Assembly: GCA_964059195.1 (NCBI GenBank)
Contig: CAXKWD010000003.1
Span: 195,138,174 to 195,202,173, forward strand
DNA from: Ectobius pallidus
Taxonomy: Eukaryota > Arthropoda > Insecta > Blattodea > Ectobiidae
DNA: 64,000 bases
Direction of reading: 5' to 3'
Position 1 is the first letter of the stretch. Each line of letters opens with the position of its first letter. Both the position numbers and the translations under genes were made by a program. The notes below the pieces were generated by a model. The model was not told the origin of the DNA and ran no database searches. It saw only the letters and a program-made list of their open reading frames with translations. Positions 43,641-55,048 of the stretch are shown here, one piece after another.

Positions 43641-44266
43641 GTTAGAAGAACTGTCACATTTATTATTGTTCACAATGATGTAGCCATTTTAGCTCGACCA
43701 TAATGTATCTACATGGTTGCCATTCACTGCAAAATCCTTCCTGATACCAAAAGCATGCATACTGCAAGGGGTCAGCTAGGTGTGGGTAAACTGCCATACT
43801 TGGCAGAGCTTAATAAATCTGACCCTAAGTGCATGAAAGGAGAAATCTGACGAAATAAAGTGCGGGAGATTCAAAATAAAGTGCAGGAAACTCGAAAAAA
43901 GTGCATGGAAATTCAAATTTTCGCTGATGGATAAGCCACCCACAGAAAATCGTGAATTGACTGTATACTTAAGAGTGCACGTAAAAATTGCAGTTTTAAT
44001 TTTAAAAACATAAACTCGCATTTTTCATAGAAAAACATTAAAATTCATGTTTTTAATGGAAAAACGTTAAAATTTGCAAATAAAATCATGATATTGCAGT
44101 TTCGAATTATGCATGTCCCTACTTATTAGTTTAATAGTTCTACTCCCCTAACATCTGGATTTCTTCATTCCGGTTTGTGTTACCTGGATTATACTCATGT
44201 GCCTAGGGGATCAAAACATTCAGTATTAGACCTACACATTATCTGATATATGTGTCTATTACATCC
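43641..44266. other. Spacer with short minisatellite
   Basis: 43853-43917 holds three ~21-bp units of the form AAATAAAGTGCGGGAGATTCA / AAATAAAGTGCAGGAAACTCG / AAAAAAGTGCATGGAAATTCA (shown in part). Near 44115 CATGTCCCTACTTATTAG resembles a hAT end but no partner end was found. No gene. Confidence 0.45.
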
Positions 44267-45100
44267 CTACATACTGCATTTCCATGAAACATCATTATTT
44301 TGCTGCACGTGATCTAGAATATCATCAGAGAGGATATCACCTCTTTCCATTGCAATATTATGGAGAACAGACGTTGCAACCACGATAGCCATAGTTTTAT
44401 CCTTTTTTGTTCTAAGTCCCATTGATAAGCAAGGAAATCTCTTGCAGGTCTCAATTGTCCTTTCTACCAAATTCCGAATACGAATATGAGAGGAATTATA
44501 ACATACTTCAGCTTGTGTTGTTGGATTCAATACAGGGGTCATGAGGTATTTGCTACATGGATAGGTGCTGTCACCTAGTAGAAAACCATTAAATACCTCT
44601 GCATTTTCCAATTCGGCTCAAAGGAAGCAATCGTTAAAGACAGTGCTGTCATAGGTAGACCCTTGCCAAAACATTTTCTCCACCTGGAGATTGGATGGAC
44701 ACATGTGTCCCATCTACACACCCAAGTACATTGGGAAACCCTGCCACATTGAAAACGGAGCTTTGCACTGGATAATTTCTCTGTCATTTGCTGGCATTTT
44801 CATGTAATTTTTCTGCAGACGTGCCACAAAATGAGTGACTTTTCTTATAATACTAAAAGCAGTAGACTTGTGTATTTGAAACGAGTCTCCTACAACAATC
44901 TGGAAGCTACCACAGACTTAGCAGCTAATTCATTGCTGAGAGAGGCATATTTCGATTTGTTCCTGGCTCCAAATGATGGCTTATTTTTCCTTTAGAAGGT
45001 TCATTACTAGCTGCTTCAACAGCCTGAATCGTTTCTGGAATTCGAGGTCATCATACATTTTGAAAGGATTATTATTTCTTTCAGGAAATTCTCACCATTG
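44267..45100 (-). pseudogene. PIF/Harbinger transposase (HARBI1-like) pseudogene
   Basis: Minus strand: YDDLEFQKRFRLLKQLVMNL (~45055), STAFSIIRKVTHFVARLQKN (~44850), FPNVLGCVDGTHVSIQSP (first catalytic Asp, ~44710), then 44611-44267 LLGDSTYPCSKYLMTPVLNP (second Asp), NSSHIRIRNLVERTIETCKR (Glu) and SVLHNIAMERGD. Frames change at least twice and stops occur in the N-terminal part. All three DDE residues are still recognisable. Confidence 0.82.
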
Positions 45101-45242
45101 TTTAGGCCTTTACTCTTTGTCATCTGATGACAAGGAAGATGATGGGGAAGACGAATTAATATTTCACAATTACAATTAATATGAAATTATCAATTTCTGC
45201 TATTTCTTGTAGCCCTCTAAACTTAAGTAGATGAATTCTCAC

Positions 45243-45585
45243 TTCAGACCGCAACGATCACTCGATAGCGTAGTGGTTAAGACAACTAGCTATGATGATA
45301 GCAGTCCCGTGTTCAAATCCCACTCAGTGCGTAAATTTGTAGGGTAGAAATAGGTCCCAAATAGGTAGGTAGGGTGTAGAATAAGTGAGAGAAAGAAAAA
45401 AGAGGAACAGAAAAGAAGAAGAAAGGAAAAAGAATTAAATCTTTCCCTATTTTCAACACTGCTGTTCCACCAATGCCTCCTAGATGTCTCTCTGGGTCCC
45501 ATTAGTGAGTTGAGTGGGCAAAGCTTAAATGTCGACCTGTTCTTCCACTTTGCCCCCCAAAAAATATTAAAAAATAAAAATAGTA
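45243..45585 (+). mobile_element. tRNA-derived SINE
   Basis: Head CACTCGATAGCGTAGTGGTTA (A box TAGCGTAGTGG) and GTGTTCAAATCCC (B box, 45312-45324), then a GA-rich body and an A-rich tail (about 45545-45585). Not the same family as the SINE at 19843. Confidence 0.65.
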
Positions 45586-45749
45586 TTTACAAAGTAGAAC
45601 CAACCTGTTTGTTGAGTGGGCGTGGTCTCCCTTTATGACCCTAGTGTAGATATTTGAGATTTGTCATAAAATGAGAAATTTGTGACTCAGTGTCTTTGCT
45701 GCAGAAGGTCTGGTTTTAATATCGAAACCCAGGATATACTTTAAAAATT

Positions 45750-45987
45750 CCTCAAGGTCGAATGCATCTCCTGCGCTGTATCACGTTCTTAAAAAGTTAT
45801 TCCTCAGGTTCGCAAGCGACCCTTGGTGATCCCGTAGGGGGATATTCTCAGCGTATTTGTTACCGGGGTGCGCCAGTCCCCTACCTACTTAAACCTAAGG
45901 ACACACACACACACCCAGTCCTGAACCCGGGAAAGGAATTTTCACTGCTGAAAAATCACCGACCCGGCCGGGAATCGAACCGGAACA
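45750..45987 (-). mobile_element. tRNA-related SINE fragment
   Basis: On the minus strand it begins CCGGTTCGATTCCCGGCCG (B-box GGTTCGATTCC) and contains a (TG)n run (45900-45915 on plus, CA). The A-box part is missing, so it is 5'-truncated. 45586-45749 shows nothing. Confidence 0.5.
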
Positions 45988-46008
45988 GTGAATACAAATC
46001 CTTATTTT

Positions 46009-46452
46009 TTACAGTTTCTGTTTGAACCTCGCATTCTTAGCCACCTTCTTCAGTATTTTACCCAGCACATTAGTCATCATGATAAGGTGCTGTTGATCGT
46101 TCTTGAGTTGAGAGTTTTCTTTTGGATTGAACAGCATACGACTTGTAGCCAGCTCGTATATCACACAACCTACACTCCAAACGTCACATCCCTGAGTGAA
46201 TGAATTTCCCAGGACTACCTTCACTGCTGGGTACAGCCTGGTCTGCACTACAAAATTGTGATTGCTAGACATTTGTACAGCACTGCTAAAATCTGCCAAT
46301 TTACACTTCACTGTGCTCACATCTTTAGAGTTATTGACAAGAATGTCATCTATCTTTATGTCGCAGTGTATTAATTTTAATTTACTTTGAAACAGTTTCA
46401 GTCCTGTGAAGATCTCTGTACAGTAGGGAGGAAACTTGGGTAATTTGACAAT
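46009..46452 (-). pseudogene. Protein kinase catalytic fragment (CMGC/SRPK-like)
   Basis: Minus strand, one open frame: FPPYCTEIFTGLKLF, LIHCDIKIDDILVNNSKD (catalytic loop), KCKLADFSSAVQ (DFG position), then TRLYPAVKVVLGNSFTQGCD and VWSVGCVIYELATSRMLFNP, the activation segment and helix F of an SRPK/CMGC-like kinase, ending FKQKL and a stop. The HRD Arg is Cys (HCD), KPEN is KIDD and DFG is DFS, so it is probably inactive. It covers only the middle of the C-lobe. It could be a processed pseudogene scrap or one exon of a gene; flanked by a SINE and a mariner. Confidence 0.6.
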
Positions 46453-46465
46453 AATTTACATTTTA

Positions 46466-47145
46466 TCTATGAGGGTTGTGCAAAAAGTAAGTTTCTCTTA
46501 TTTTTAGAAGAAGAAAAAAACTACAGGAAATATTGAAAAAATTCTTTTATTTTTTTATTCTTCAACTCAACTATTTTTCTACATAGTCATCGTTTTTCTC
46601 AATGCATTTTTGTAACCATGATACAAGCATTTTCAGTCTGGCCTCATACTCTGCTTGCGCCACCTCCTTCAAAAATTGGTTGACTTCCGTCTTGAGTTCG
46701 TCATCGTTGTGGAAGTGCTGTTCGCCCAGGTGAACTTTCAACTTCGAAAACAGGTAGTAGTCACTTGGGGCAAGGTCTGGGAAGTAGGGTGGTTATGGCA
46801 GAATGTCCCAATTGAACTTTCCAAGCAGCTCAACTGTCTTTCTCGCTGTGTGAGAGCATGCATTGTCGTGGAGGAGGAGGACACCTTTTGACAACATTCT
46901 GCATCATTTGTTTTGGATAGCCTTTCATAGGTTTTTCAAAACTTGACAATACCTATCAGCATTGATAGTCTCACGCCTGGGCAGGTAGTCAATGAGCAGA
47001 ATACCCTTCTTATCCCAGAATACAGTTGCCATTATCTTGCTTGCTGAGAGGACAACTTTGGCTTTTTTGGGTGGAGAGGCCCCCTTTTTTTGCCAAACCA
47101 TGCTCTGCTGTTTTGTTTCAGGGGTTGTATGGTGTACCCATTGTT
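46466..47145 (-). pseudogene. mariner transposase, 5'-truncated
   Basis: Minus strand: HHTTPETKQQSMVWQKKGAS (~47140), MATVFWDKKGILLIDYLPRR (first Asp), LLLHDNACSHTARKTVELLG (second Asp), PYFPDLAPSDYYLFSKLKVH (third Asp, D34D-type) and LVSWLQKCIEKNDDYVEK. Several frameshifts. The left end GAGGGTTGTGCAAAAAGTAA (46471) is a mariner-type TIR; the right end is missing. Confidence 0.82.
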
Positions 47146-47597
47146 AAGTTTAATTAACATAAAATGTGATGGTTACATCAACCTCAGTTTATACAGGAGC
47201 ATGGCTTTTCTCCTTTAACATAAATGTGAGGAAGTAAATTTCAGTTTATACAAGAACATGGCTTTTCTTTCTGACAATACCTATTTTATTATTTAAAATT
47301 ACTACAAAAGTATTTCTTGTTCCTTTTAACATAGATATGTTTAGTACTTAAATTTTACAAACAAGATCAAAACTTCTAGAACCGGTATTCATAATACCGT
47401 AATAACTTCAACTTGTTTTATACATATTTTATACATATTGCAATATTTCCTGAAGTGCAAACCATACAATTATTCCTCTCACTCAACCCTTTCCTTTTTC
47501 TTATCAAGCCCAATGCAATTCAAAGTGCAAAATGGAATTTCAAATTTTAATAATAACAGTTTTCTAGAGCTTGATCAATTTTAGTGAAGAATTAAAC
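47146..47597. other. No recognised gene
   Basis: AT-rich; a ~30-base phrase around ...ACATGGCTTTTC is repeated at 47200 and 47258. Nothing else. Confidence 0.35.
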
Positions 47598-48721
47598 CAG
47601 GGGAAGACAGAAGGTTGCTCTGTGACGTCACTGCTTCCTGCTCTCACTGCTCGCGTTGTACCTTTGCGAGGAGTATGTGAAATGTAGGCATCAGTGAACA
47701 GGGGGGAAGAGAGGGGTATTAGTATTGCGGGCAGGGGGAATTTAGGGGGTTAGAACTTACGTAATACGTGTTTCCGAGTTAATGAAACATCAATCGATTT
47801 TCTTGATAGTTTATCGGTTAATTACAGCACAGTAGTTTAACATATTATAAATGATTCTATTTTTCTATTCTGTGAGAACAATTGCCTTTCCACAAAATCT
47901 ATGTTCTTTGACAAAAATAGACAATACTATCATTTGAATTAACATAATTCACTACTATAAAAATAATTAAAAAAATGAACTGAATTAATTACCATACAAG
48001 CTCGTCTGCACCTTAGATGATACAAGATTACAGTAACAATTTTCTGACTTTCCTGTCTCTTTTTTCTTTAACAAGTTTATCAATGTTGGGACGTAATGTT
48101 TGAGCAATATTTAATCGAAGACTACATTTAGGTTGTGATTTGACAATGTACTTCTTGATTTGAGCTTTGCACATTTCATTAGTGAAAAAAAATTGTTCGG
48201 CCACATATGTCGATCCAAAATTACATAATATTCGTGCGGCAAGTTTCGGGAATCTGGTTTCAGAGAAATTTCTGTAAAAGTTACCCAAGACCACTTTACG
48301 TTCGTATTTGTCCTTTAACAGATCGTCGCATTGTAAGTTTAGCAGTTCCAACTGATACGGGCAAGGAACGTCTTTGACATTAACTAAATATGGGGTAGCA
48401 AAAAGTTTAAATATTGGAGAAAGGTTTTCCACATCCTGAAACCTCGATTCGAACTGAAGAAGAATGTTTTGCAGAACTAACACATGTTCTGCAGAGAGAA
48501 CACTATCAGGATCGCATCTTGCATTAACTTTGAAAAATGCTCCGTATTTCCAACCAGAAGTTGTTGTACCCACAGAGCTAAAGTGAATAGGTCCTCTAGT
48601 ACCTAAATCTAGCGTACTCTAAACACCCCTACTACCGTGCGCTCTTGCTGACGTCACACACATGGGTTCCGCATGCTCTTGCTCCACAAACGTCATCACA
48701 AGACGTAGTTGACTTCCCCTG
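47598..48721 (-). mobile_element. Internally deleted hAT transposon
   Basis: Ends CAGGGGAAG and CTTCCCCTG with duplication AATTAAAC (47590-47597, 48722-48729). 1124 bp. The minus strand keeps only the transposase C-terminus (48573-48028): LLQFESRFQDVENLSPIFKL, FPKLAARILCNFGSTYVAEQ. The family is close to ZBED/GTF2IRD2-like hATs. Non-autonomous. Confidence 0.88.
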
Positions 48722-48769
48722 AATTAAACCCTTGGTTTAATTTTAAATTCTCTCTATTGTAAAATTTAT

Positions 48770-49060
48770 GGATCAGTCTTGCATATTCAGAAGTTTGAGT
48801 AAATCATCGATGTGTCTCTGGTTTACCACTGCCAGTACATCATCTATATACCTGTACCATACTTTAAACATATATGGGAAAGCCTCTGTCACATGTGTTT
48901 CTAAATAACTCATATACAAATCCGCTAAGAAAGGCGACAAAGGGTTCCCCATGGCCAAACCCGATTTTTGCTGGTAATATTTCCCATTGAATTTAAAATA
49001 AGTTTGTCCTATACATAAAGTAGTTAAGGTACAGTACTCTTCTATCTTATTGTTGCTGAA
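48770..49060 (-). pseudogene. Penelope-like reverse transcriptase fragment
   Basis: Minus strand: FKFNGKYYQQKSGLAMGNPL, SPFLADLYMSYLETHVTEAF and WYRYIDDVLAVV, with the catalytic YIDD. The GLAMGNPLSP and WYRYIDDVL pair is typical of Penelope RT. Both ends truncated; no GIY-YIG domain attached. Confidence 0.78.
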
Positions 49061-51289
49061 ATTCAGGTGTAGGGGTTAGGCCTCTGGATAACGGACTGTA
49101 TGCGAAGGAAAAGGGAAAAGGATAAAAAATGAATTTGGACCCTACATCGTAAACCAAAAAATAAAAAGTTCACAAACTTGGGGTTAGTAATTTATTGATT
49201 AAATGCTGGAGGTTGCTACTTGTTAATGAAGTGAGCGGCGTTAACACTGATCACTAATGCAAGATGTAGCAATTTGAACACATTCACTGATTACACCTAT
49301 ATATAAAATACAAATAAAGAAAATAAAAATTAAAGAAGATTGTTGACACTAGTTTGAAGCACAGTCTTGGGTTGAACAAGTGATAAATTATTATAAATCT
49401 TCTGGAGATATTGTTCTCTTGAGGTTGATGATGATGTGATTGACTGTGACACAATCTTGATGTTAATAGCGTCGGCATGTGCAGTGAACAATGATTCCCA
49501 TCACCATGTTTTGGTGAAATAAAATTACAGTGTTGTACACAACCTTGCCAAGTAGAATGATGAAATTGTTACATGTTGTACAGTGTTGTGTTGTGAAGCA
49601 CTTAGCTGCATTGTAGAGGCTGTGAGCAATGTACTACGTTATGACAATATTGTATGTAGGCGAGGCGTAGTATAATGCACTACATTGTAGCAGTAATGTA
49701 TGTAGGCGAAGCGCAGAGTATGGACTACATTATCAGAAAGTAAGTAGAAGGTCCATGACTTCTTCGTTCGACGTCGTGAGTGGTGACACAGCCCACGTGT
49801 GTTATTGACAGTTCATGGCGACTGTTGTTGTTGTTGCACCCACTAAGAATATTAGTAACTAACTGGTACCCATGATTTCTTTGTTTGGTCGCAAATCAGC
49901 GACTCAAACTTGTGTGCAGTTCTTGAGATGAATTACTGGGGACTGGCGGGCACGAATTACCCGGGAAATTTTTATACGCAATGATTGCGAAATTGATATA
50001 ACATAAACAAATTATGTCATCTTAATTTTGATTCTATGAGATTTTCCGCCAAAAATTAGGTTTCGCCAGTAAGATTAATTCATTACGTCATGGTCAGTTT
50101 TATCATGAAGTTCATTAATTAAAGTTACTAACGAAGAACAAAGGGATTTCCCTTAATTCTCTGGTCAAACAGTCGATGTATTGAAATGACATGAACAAGT
50201 GAGGTTATGCACAGGTGTTGTTGTAACATACGAGTCGCCGTTTTCCGATCAGTAGTTTTAGAGAGATTGGGAATGTTTAACATGCCTTGTGTTAAAGACG
50301 TCATTACGGAAAACTCATAAACTAACGTATGAAAAGTTTTGCATTAATTTATTGAATGGTATTTCACCGTCTACTTTATAAATTCGTATAGAAATTTAGA
50401 ATAGAAAGTGCATGAAATAGTGAAATTTGTAATTCATTAGATGTTTACGTGCTGACCTGGTTTCAGTGTAATTTGTAGCAATTTGGTAACACTGATTGAA
50501 TCACAACGCCTCTAGTGATAATTTGACGAATGATGATGGTAAACAAATATGGCAGCACTCTTAGCCATATGCAAATGCATGGACATATCAAACTATATGA
50601 AATAATTCCTTATATACTCACTAAGGCAAACAATTACATGAACAGTTATTAGTTACGTTATCACAGGTAATGGCAAACATGTGAAACACATATAAATGAT
50701 ATCTAGTAGAACAAATATCAAATATATTATATCTAGTAGAAAATATCTGCATTACCCTAAAACATTAACTTTAAATTCTTGCTAAGGCCATATGTTTCAA
50801 GATACTCGCCTGCTGAATTGAAACGCTTGTGCGTTCAATTCATTTAATGCCACATGGAAATATGAGAAATAATTAAAAATGAAAGATAGTAGTAGAAAAT
50901 AGACACTGGTGAACATACCAATGTATGCACAAGTGACTAAACCCAAGACACCAACAGGCTTAGTGCCCTGGGGGACACGTTGAATAACGGTCGTGGCGTC
51001 ATGATAAGGTCAGGTCAATCTGAGGGATTGCTTGCCAAGTTCCGTCGATTATAATGAAAGGGGTGATAAATTTTTATAAAGGTTCGGCCGAAAACGGATC
51101 TTGATCAAATTTAGACGTCCTGTGATGGAGCATTAAAAGAACTCTGTCAATCAGGACACTCGTCACAACAACCACCAAGGGACTCCGGAATCACCCATAA
51201 TGTGGGGGGAATGAAGCAGTGTAAAGAAACTGTTGATTGTATGAATTAATTGTAAGTTAGTGAATTGGTAACTGAAGCTTGAATGAGTT
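49061..51289. other. Long stretch without recognised gene
   Basis: 2.2 kb with no supported coding region. It probably contains the LTR of the old BEL copy to the right (minus strand, so its 3' LTR would fall here), but I could not fix the ends. A tandem repeat lies at 49633-49735. Confidence 0.4.
49633..49735. repeat. Tandem repeat, ~46-bp unit, two and a bit copies
   Basis: Units begin ACTACGTT (49633), ACTACATT (49679) and ACTACATT (49724) and share TGTATGTAGGCGA and GCGTAG/GCGCAG. Non-coding. Confidence 0.6.
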
Positions 51290-52864
51290 TATTCTTCAAT
51301 GGGCAATGGAGCTAGTTTGTCAATGGGGCTTTTTTACTGAACAGTGGGAGTCCGAACTGTTACGACTCACACCAAACCATCTGGGCCTGGGTGAATCTGA
51401 TCAATAATGCCCAAAATCCATATTAGAGGAGGAATGTTATCTTCAATCAGCAATACTGAAGATCCAATTTTGACAGTTGCTTTCGTCCATCTCAAATGTT
51501 TCTGCAAGGTATGCAGATAATCAGTAGACCATTTTTTCCAAAGATTAACTACAAACTGATGGAGTGTGTCCCAGCGAGAACGTAGAGAGTAACCGCCGGT
51601 TAAATCAGTCGTAGGCAGTGAGACTAGGGGTTTACCGATGAGAAAATGCCCTGGAGAAAGGTAGTGGAAGTCAATGTCTTAGTGAAGTGAAATGAGTGGA
51701 CGAGAATTCAGAATGGCTTCTATCTGAATTAGCAATGTGGACATTTCTTCAAAGGTAAGGGTGAAGGAAGTGGGCATTCTTTTCAAATGGTACTTAGTAG
51801 ATTGAACAGCAGCTTTGTGAAGACCGCCCGTATGAGGAGCGTGGGGTGGCATGAAGTGCCAAGTGATATTCAAGTGAGCAGTGGCATCTTGAACCGAAGC
51901 TTGGTGTTCATGGGAGGAAAGCAGTTCGGTCAGTTGTTGTAAGTCAGCTTGGGCGTCGACAAAGTTAGTACCATTGTCCGACGTGATAGAACTTGGGATG
52001 CCTCGACGACCTGTGAAACGAGACAATGCGGCTAAGAAAGCACGTGATGTAAGAGTAGTTACAAGTTCTAAATGTACTGCTTTAGTTGACATACAGACAA
52101 AGATGACAATATATGCTTTAGTAGTTATCTTAGAACAGGCACCGCCATACTTAATTGAGTATGGACCTGCATATTCAATACTAACATTTGTGAACAGGGA
52201 GATGGGTGTGACTCTGGCTGAAGGATGATCGGCCATTTTCAGTTGGCTGAGCCTTGAAACGAAAGCAAGTATTGCACTGCCTCAATACAGAGCGTATTAC
52301 CTTTCTAAAGGAAGGCACCCAGAATCTCTCTCTTAAGTGGGCAATAATCAGCTGAGGGCCGGCATGACACATTTGAAAATGGATGTGACGAATAAGATGT
52401 TCGGTAAAGGAATGAGGTAGTAAGATTTGATGTTTAGCATCAAATGGCAATTCAGACCGTTCAAGGTGTCTGCCTACACGCAGAATGCAATCTTTATCTA
52501 GGAAGGGAGAGAGACTGTGTAATTTACTAGACTTTGAAATGTCATTTCCAGAGGTGAGGATTTGAACCTCCTCTGAGAATGCTTGTTGTTGTACACCCTT
52601 AACACAATGGCCGGTGTGAATAAAAACGAGTAGGACAAGTAAATACTTGAACATATCAAAATAACAAGTAAACGCCAAAATTGAAGTGAATAAAACAAGC
52701 ATTTACTCTTACTCGCGAGTAAATACTTGAGAGGCTAGTAAAACCCGGAAAAATGCCAATTTTGGTGTGAATAAACGCAAGTAAATACTTCTGTAGGAAG
52801 TAAATACTCGTCTATTCGCAAGTCAACCCGACCCCAGACTTGCAGTCGTACTTGTACACGAAAG

Positions 52865-53875
52865 ATGGCTGCATTTATGAACCTGCGTGGTGTGAAACGT
52901 TATAGAGACCGGCGTGATATAAGTCCCGATCTATCTAAGGGACTATTACGGTTTGAGAGCGAAAACGTAGATTTTCTCACTTCGCACTTTCTTGATGAAA
53001 ACACTGATGCAAGGGGTGGAGGATTAACTGCACGGAAAAAGATGGAAATTTTTCTGAGATACGTTAGTGATCCAGGATTCCAAAGTGGTGTTGCCAACGA
53101 CATGGGGGTTGAAAGAAGTACAGTCAGCAGAACATTTTCAAGTGTATTGGATAAAATAGTGTCGAAGTCTGAAGATTGGATTACATTTCCACGCACTATT
53201 GAAGATATGGATCAGGCCAAGGCAGATTGGGCTTCAAAATTTCGCATTCCGACTGTCATTGGTGCTATAGATTGCACTCACGTGCATATTATGAAGCCTT
53301 CGGAATTCGGCGACGAGTATGTGAACAGAAAAGGAAAAACAACAATAAACATTCAGATGACTTGTGACGCTAATGAAAAAATTACAAGTGTGGACGCTCA
53401 ATGGCCAGGGAGTGTACATGATGGCAGGATTTGGCGAGTGAGTGGAATTCAGGATGTGGTGCGCCAATATGATGGTGATGTTTGTCTCCTTGGTGATAGC
53501 GGATATGGAATTACTCCTTGGTTACTGACTCCTGTTGACGAAGCAAGAAATGCTCGTGAGCGGAATTACAATTCGACCCATGCTCAGGAAAGAGTAATAA
53601 TTGAACGAGTTTTTGGCCAGATGAAACGTCGTTTTCCCATACTCTCGAGCCAAGTTAGAATAGCAGTCAAAAATGTTCCCAATGTAGTAATAAGTTGTGC
53701 AGTGCTTCACAATGTAGCAAAACATTTGAATGATCCTTGGGAAGTGGAAGACGGAATCGAAAATGGTGTGGCTGAAGAAAATGTACCTCTATATAATTTG
53801 GATCGGAATGAAGTTATAAATAGACGACGTGGTCAGCAAAAACGATTAGAAATTAGTAATAATCTGATGATGTAA
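52865..53875 (+). CDS. PIF/Harbinger transposase, HARBI1-like, intact
   Basis: 336 residues, ATG at 52865 in good context (AAGATGGCT). The N-terminal helical region (KMEIFLRYVSDPGFQSGVAN, GVERSTVSRTFSSVLDKIV) is the HTH-like part of HARBI1 proteins. The DDE_4 nuclease has Asp in VIGAIDCTHVHIMKP (~residue 138), Asp in VCLLGDSGYGITPWL (~203) and Glu in RVIIERVFGQMKRRF (~247), followed by VVISCAVLHNVAKHL. In this superfamily the nuclease needs the Myb/SANT-like partner for DNA binding and nuclear import. Length is normal (HARBI1 ~350). No lesions seen. Confidence 0.94.
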   Translation: MAAFMNLRGVKRYRDRRDISPDLSKGLLRFESENVDFLTSHFLDENTDARGGGLTARKKMEIFLRYVSDPGFQSGVANDMGVERSTVSRTFSSVLDKIVSKSEDWITFPRTIEDMDQAKADWASKFRIPTVIGAIDCTHVHIMKPSEFGDEYVNRKGKTTINIQMTCDANEKITSVDAQWPGSVHDGRIWRVSGIQDVVRQYDGDVCLLGDSGYGITPWLLTPVDEARNARERNYNSTHAQERVIIERVFGQMKRRFPILSSQVRIAVKNVPNVVISCAVLHNVAKHLNDPWEVEDGIENGVAEENVPLYNLDRNEVINRRRGQQKRLEISNNLMM

Positions 53876-54141
53876 ATACACATTTTTGACATGGAAATAA
53901 ATTTAATCCTATTTCCTTTACTCCAATTGCAATCGCATATGTGAAAAATAAAATAAAAAAGTAATAAAAAATATATAAAAAACAAAAATATATCTTTTTA
54001 AATAAGTATGTCACATGTGCGCATAGGCCTACAGTATGTCAGGTTTAACATGGCCTGGTGGAAAAGCAAATGGGCATATACCACCAGCCTATGAGCCCTC
54101 CACCGGTCATGCCATACCCGACAAACTGTGTACAGCTGTGT

Positions 54142-54159
54142 ACGTGACGTACGTCACGT
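54142..54159. repeat. 18-bp perfect palindrome between the Harbinger genes
   Basis: ACGTGACGTACGTCACGT; neighbouring bases repeat GTACGTGACGTA. CACGTG- and TGACGT-like cores make it a possible regulatory site. Confidence 0.5.
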
Positions 54160-54307
54160 GACTGTGTACGTGACGTATATTATATACTTATTTCTTTTTG
54201 TATTTTTGTTTTTTATTTATTTTATTATTATTTTTATTTTTATTTTATTTTTTATTTTATTTTTTTTAGAGAAAAGGAATATTTCAGGAAAGGAAACAGG
54301 ATACAAT

Positions 54308-55048
54308 TTATCTCAACAACAAAAATTCTTTTAAGACATCGTCTTCTTCAACCTCAACGCGTTGTTCAACGGACTCCGTTCGTCTGTGTTGTGCAGCTCT
54401 TAGGTTCAACTCCGTTATCATCAGTTGTTCACGTTCAGCCTGAAGTCTTGTTAGCTTAATTTGTTCAAGTAATAATAAACGCTGCAGCTCACCAGTTGTC
54501 AACTTTGACGTCTCTTCAGTTTCAGTTGAGAGTTTCAATTTCTTATCTTTTTTCAACTTCGTCGCATCGCTCTTACGTATGCAAGTCACTGGTGTGATGG
54601 GCTGGTTTGATGCTAACATGTCAACGGGGTCATCTTCGTCTTCCCTATTCTCATTCTCCTCATTGAGTTCAGACGTAGAACTTGCTCCCAATCCAACGCA
54701 TGAAGCCCCAGGTATTTTGCAATAAACTGGGTTCTCGTTTGAATCGCAAATTTTTAGGAAATCTGCCTCCCATGACAACAATGTTATTGGTTTATTTCCA
54801 GTTGCGTTGACATCAGTTTTTTTCTTGACTGCGGTTTTCATATTGTTCAATAGCTTTTTTAACTGTCCAACACTAGTTTGCTTCCCAACGTTTTTCGAAA
54901 ACTGGTTGGCTAAACATCCCCATGCCTTCTCTTTAGCAGATGCAACTTTAGGCAACATGGATTTATTTAGCACAACACTAAAGTCTTTCAATAACGCTAC
55001 AAAAATAGCTCTATTGTCACAACCGGAAGTCACACTACTTTCATCCAT
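54308..55048 (-). CDS. Harbinger accessory Myb/SANT-like DNA-binding protein
   Basis: 246 residues if the ATG at 55048 is used (MDESSVTSG); the frame extends upstream to another ATG at 55120, but the inner start gives the usual architecture. Residues ~10-90 are a Myb/SANT-like (zeste-type, Myb_DNA-bind_5) domain: IFVALLKDFSVVLNKSMLPK, AWGCLANQFSKNVGKQTSVG, QLKKLLNNMKTAVKKK. An acidic middle (NEENENREDEDDP) and a basic patch (KLKKDKKLKL) follow, then a C-terminal coiled coil (LQRLLLLEQIKLTRLQAERE). It likely binds the subterminal repeats and recruits the transposase. Convergent to the transposase gene, 432 bp apart. Confidence 0.88.
   Translation of the reverse strand: MDESSVTSGCDNRAIFVALLKDFSVVLNKSMLPKVASAKEKAWGCLANQFSKNVGKQTSVGQLKKLLNNMKTAVKKKTDVNATGNKPITLLSWEADFLKICDSNENPVYCKIPGASCVGLGASSTSELNEENENREDEDDPVDMLASNQPITPVTCIRKSDATKLKKDKKLKLSTETEETSKLTTGELQRLLLLEQIKLTRLQAEREQLMITELNLRAAQHRRTESVEQRVEVEEDDVLKEFLLLR

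Noticed and set aside
49284..49478. Small secreted-like frame
   Set aside because: No homology text, AT-rich, no splice or promoter support.
54180..54280. Membrane protein from the T-rich frame at 54128
   Set aside because: Poly-T/TTA low-complexity DNA between the Harbinger genes; no coding signs.
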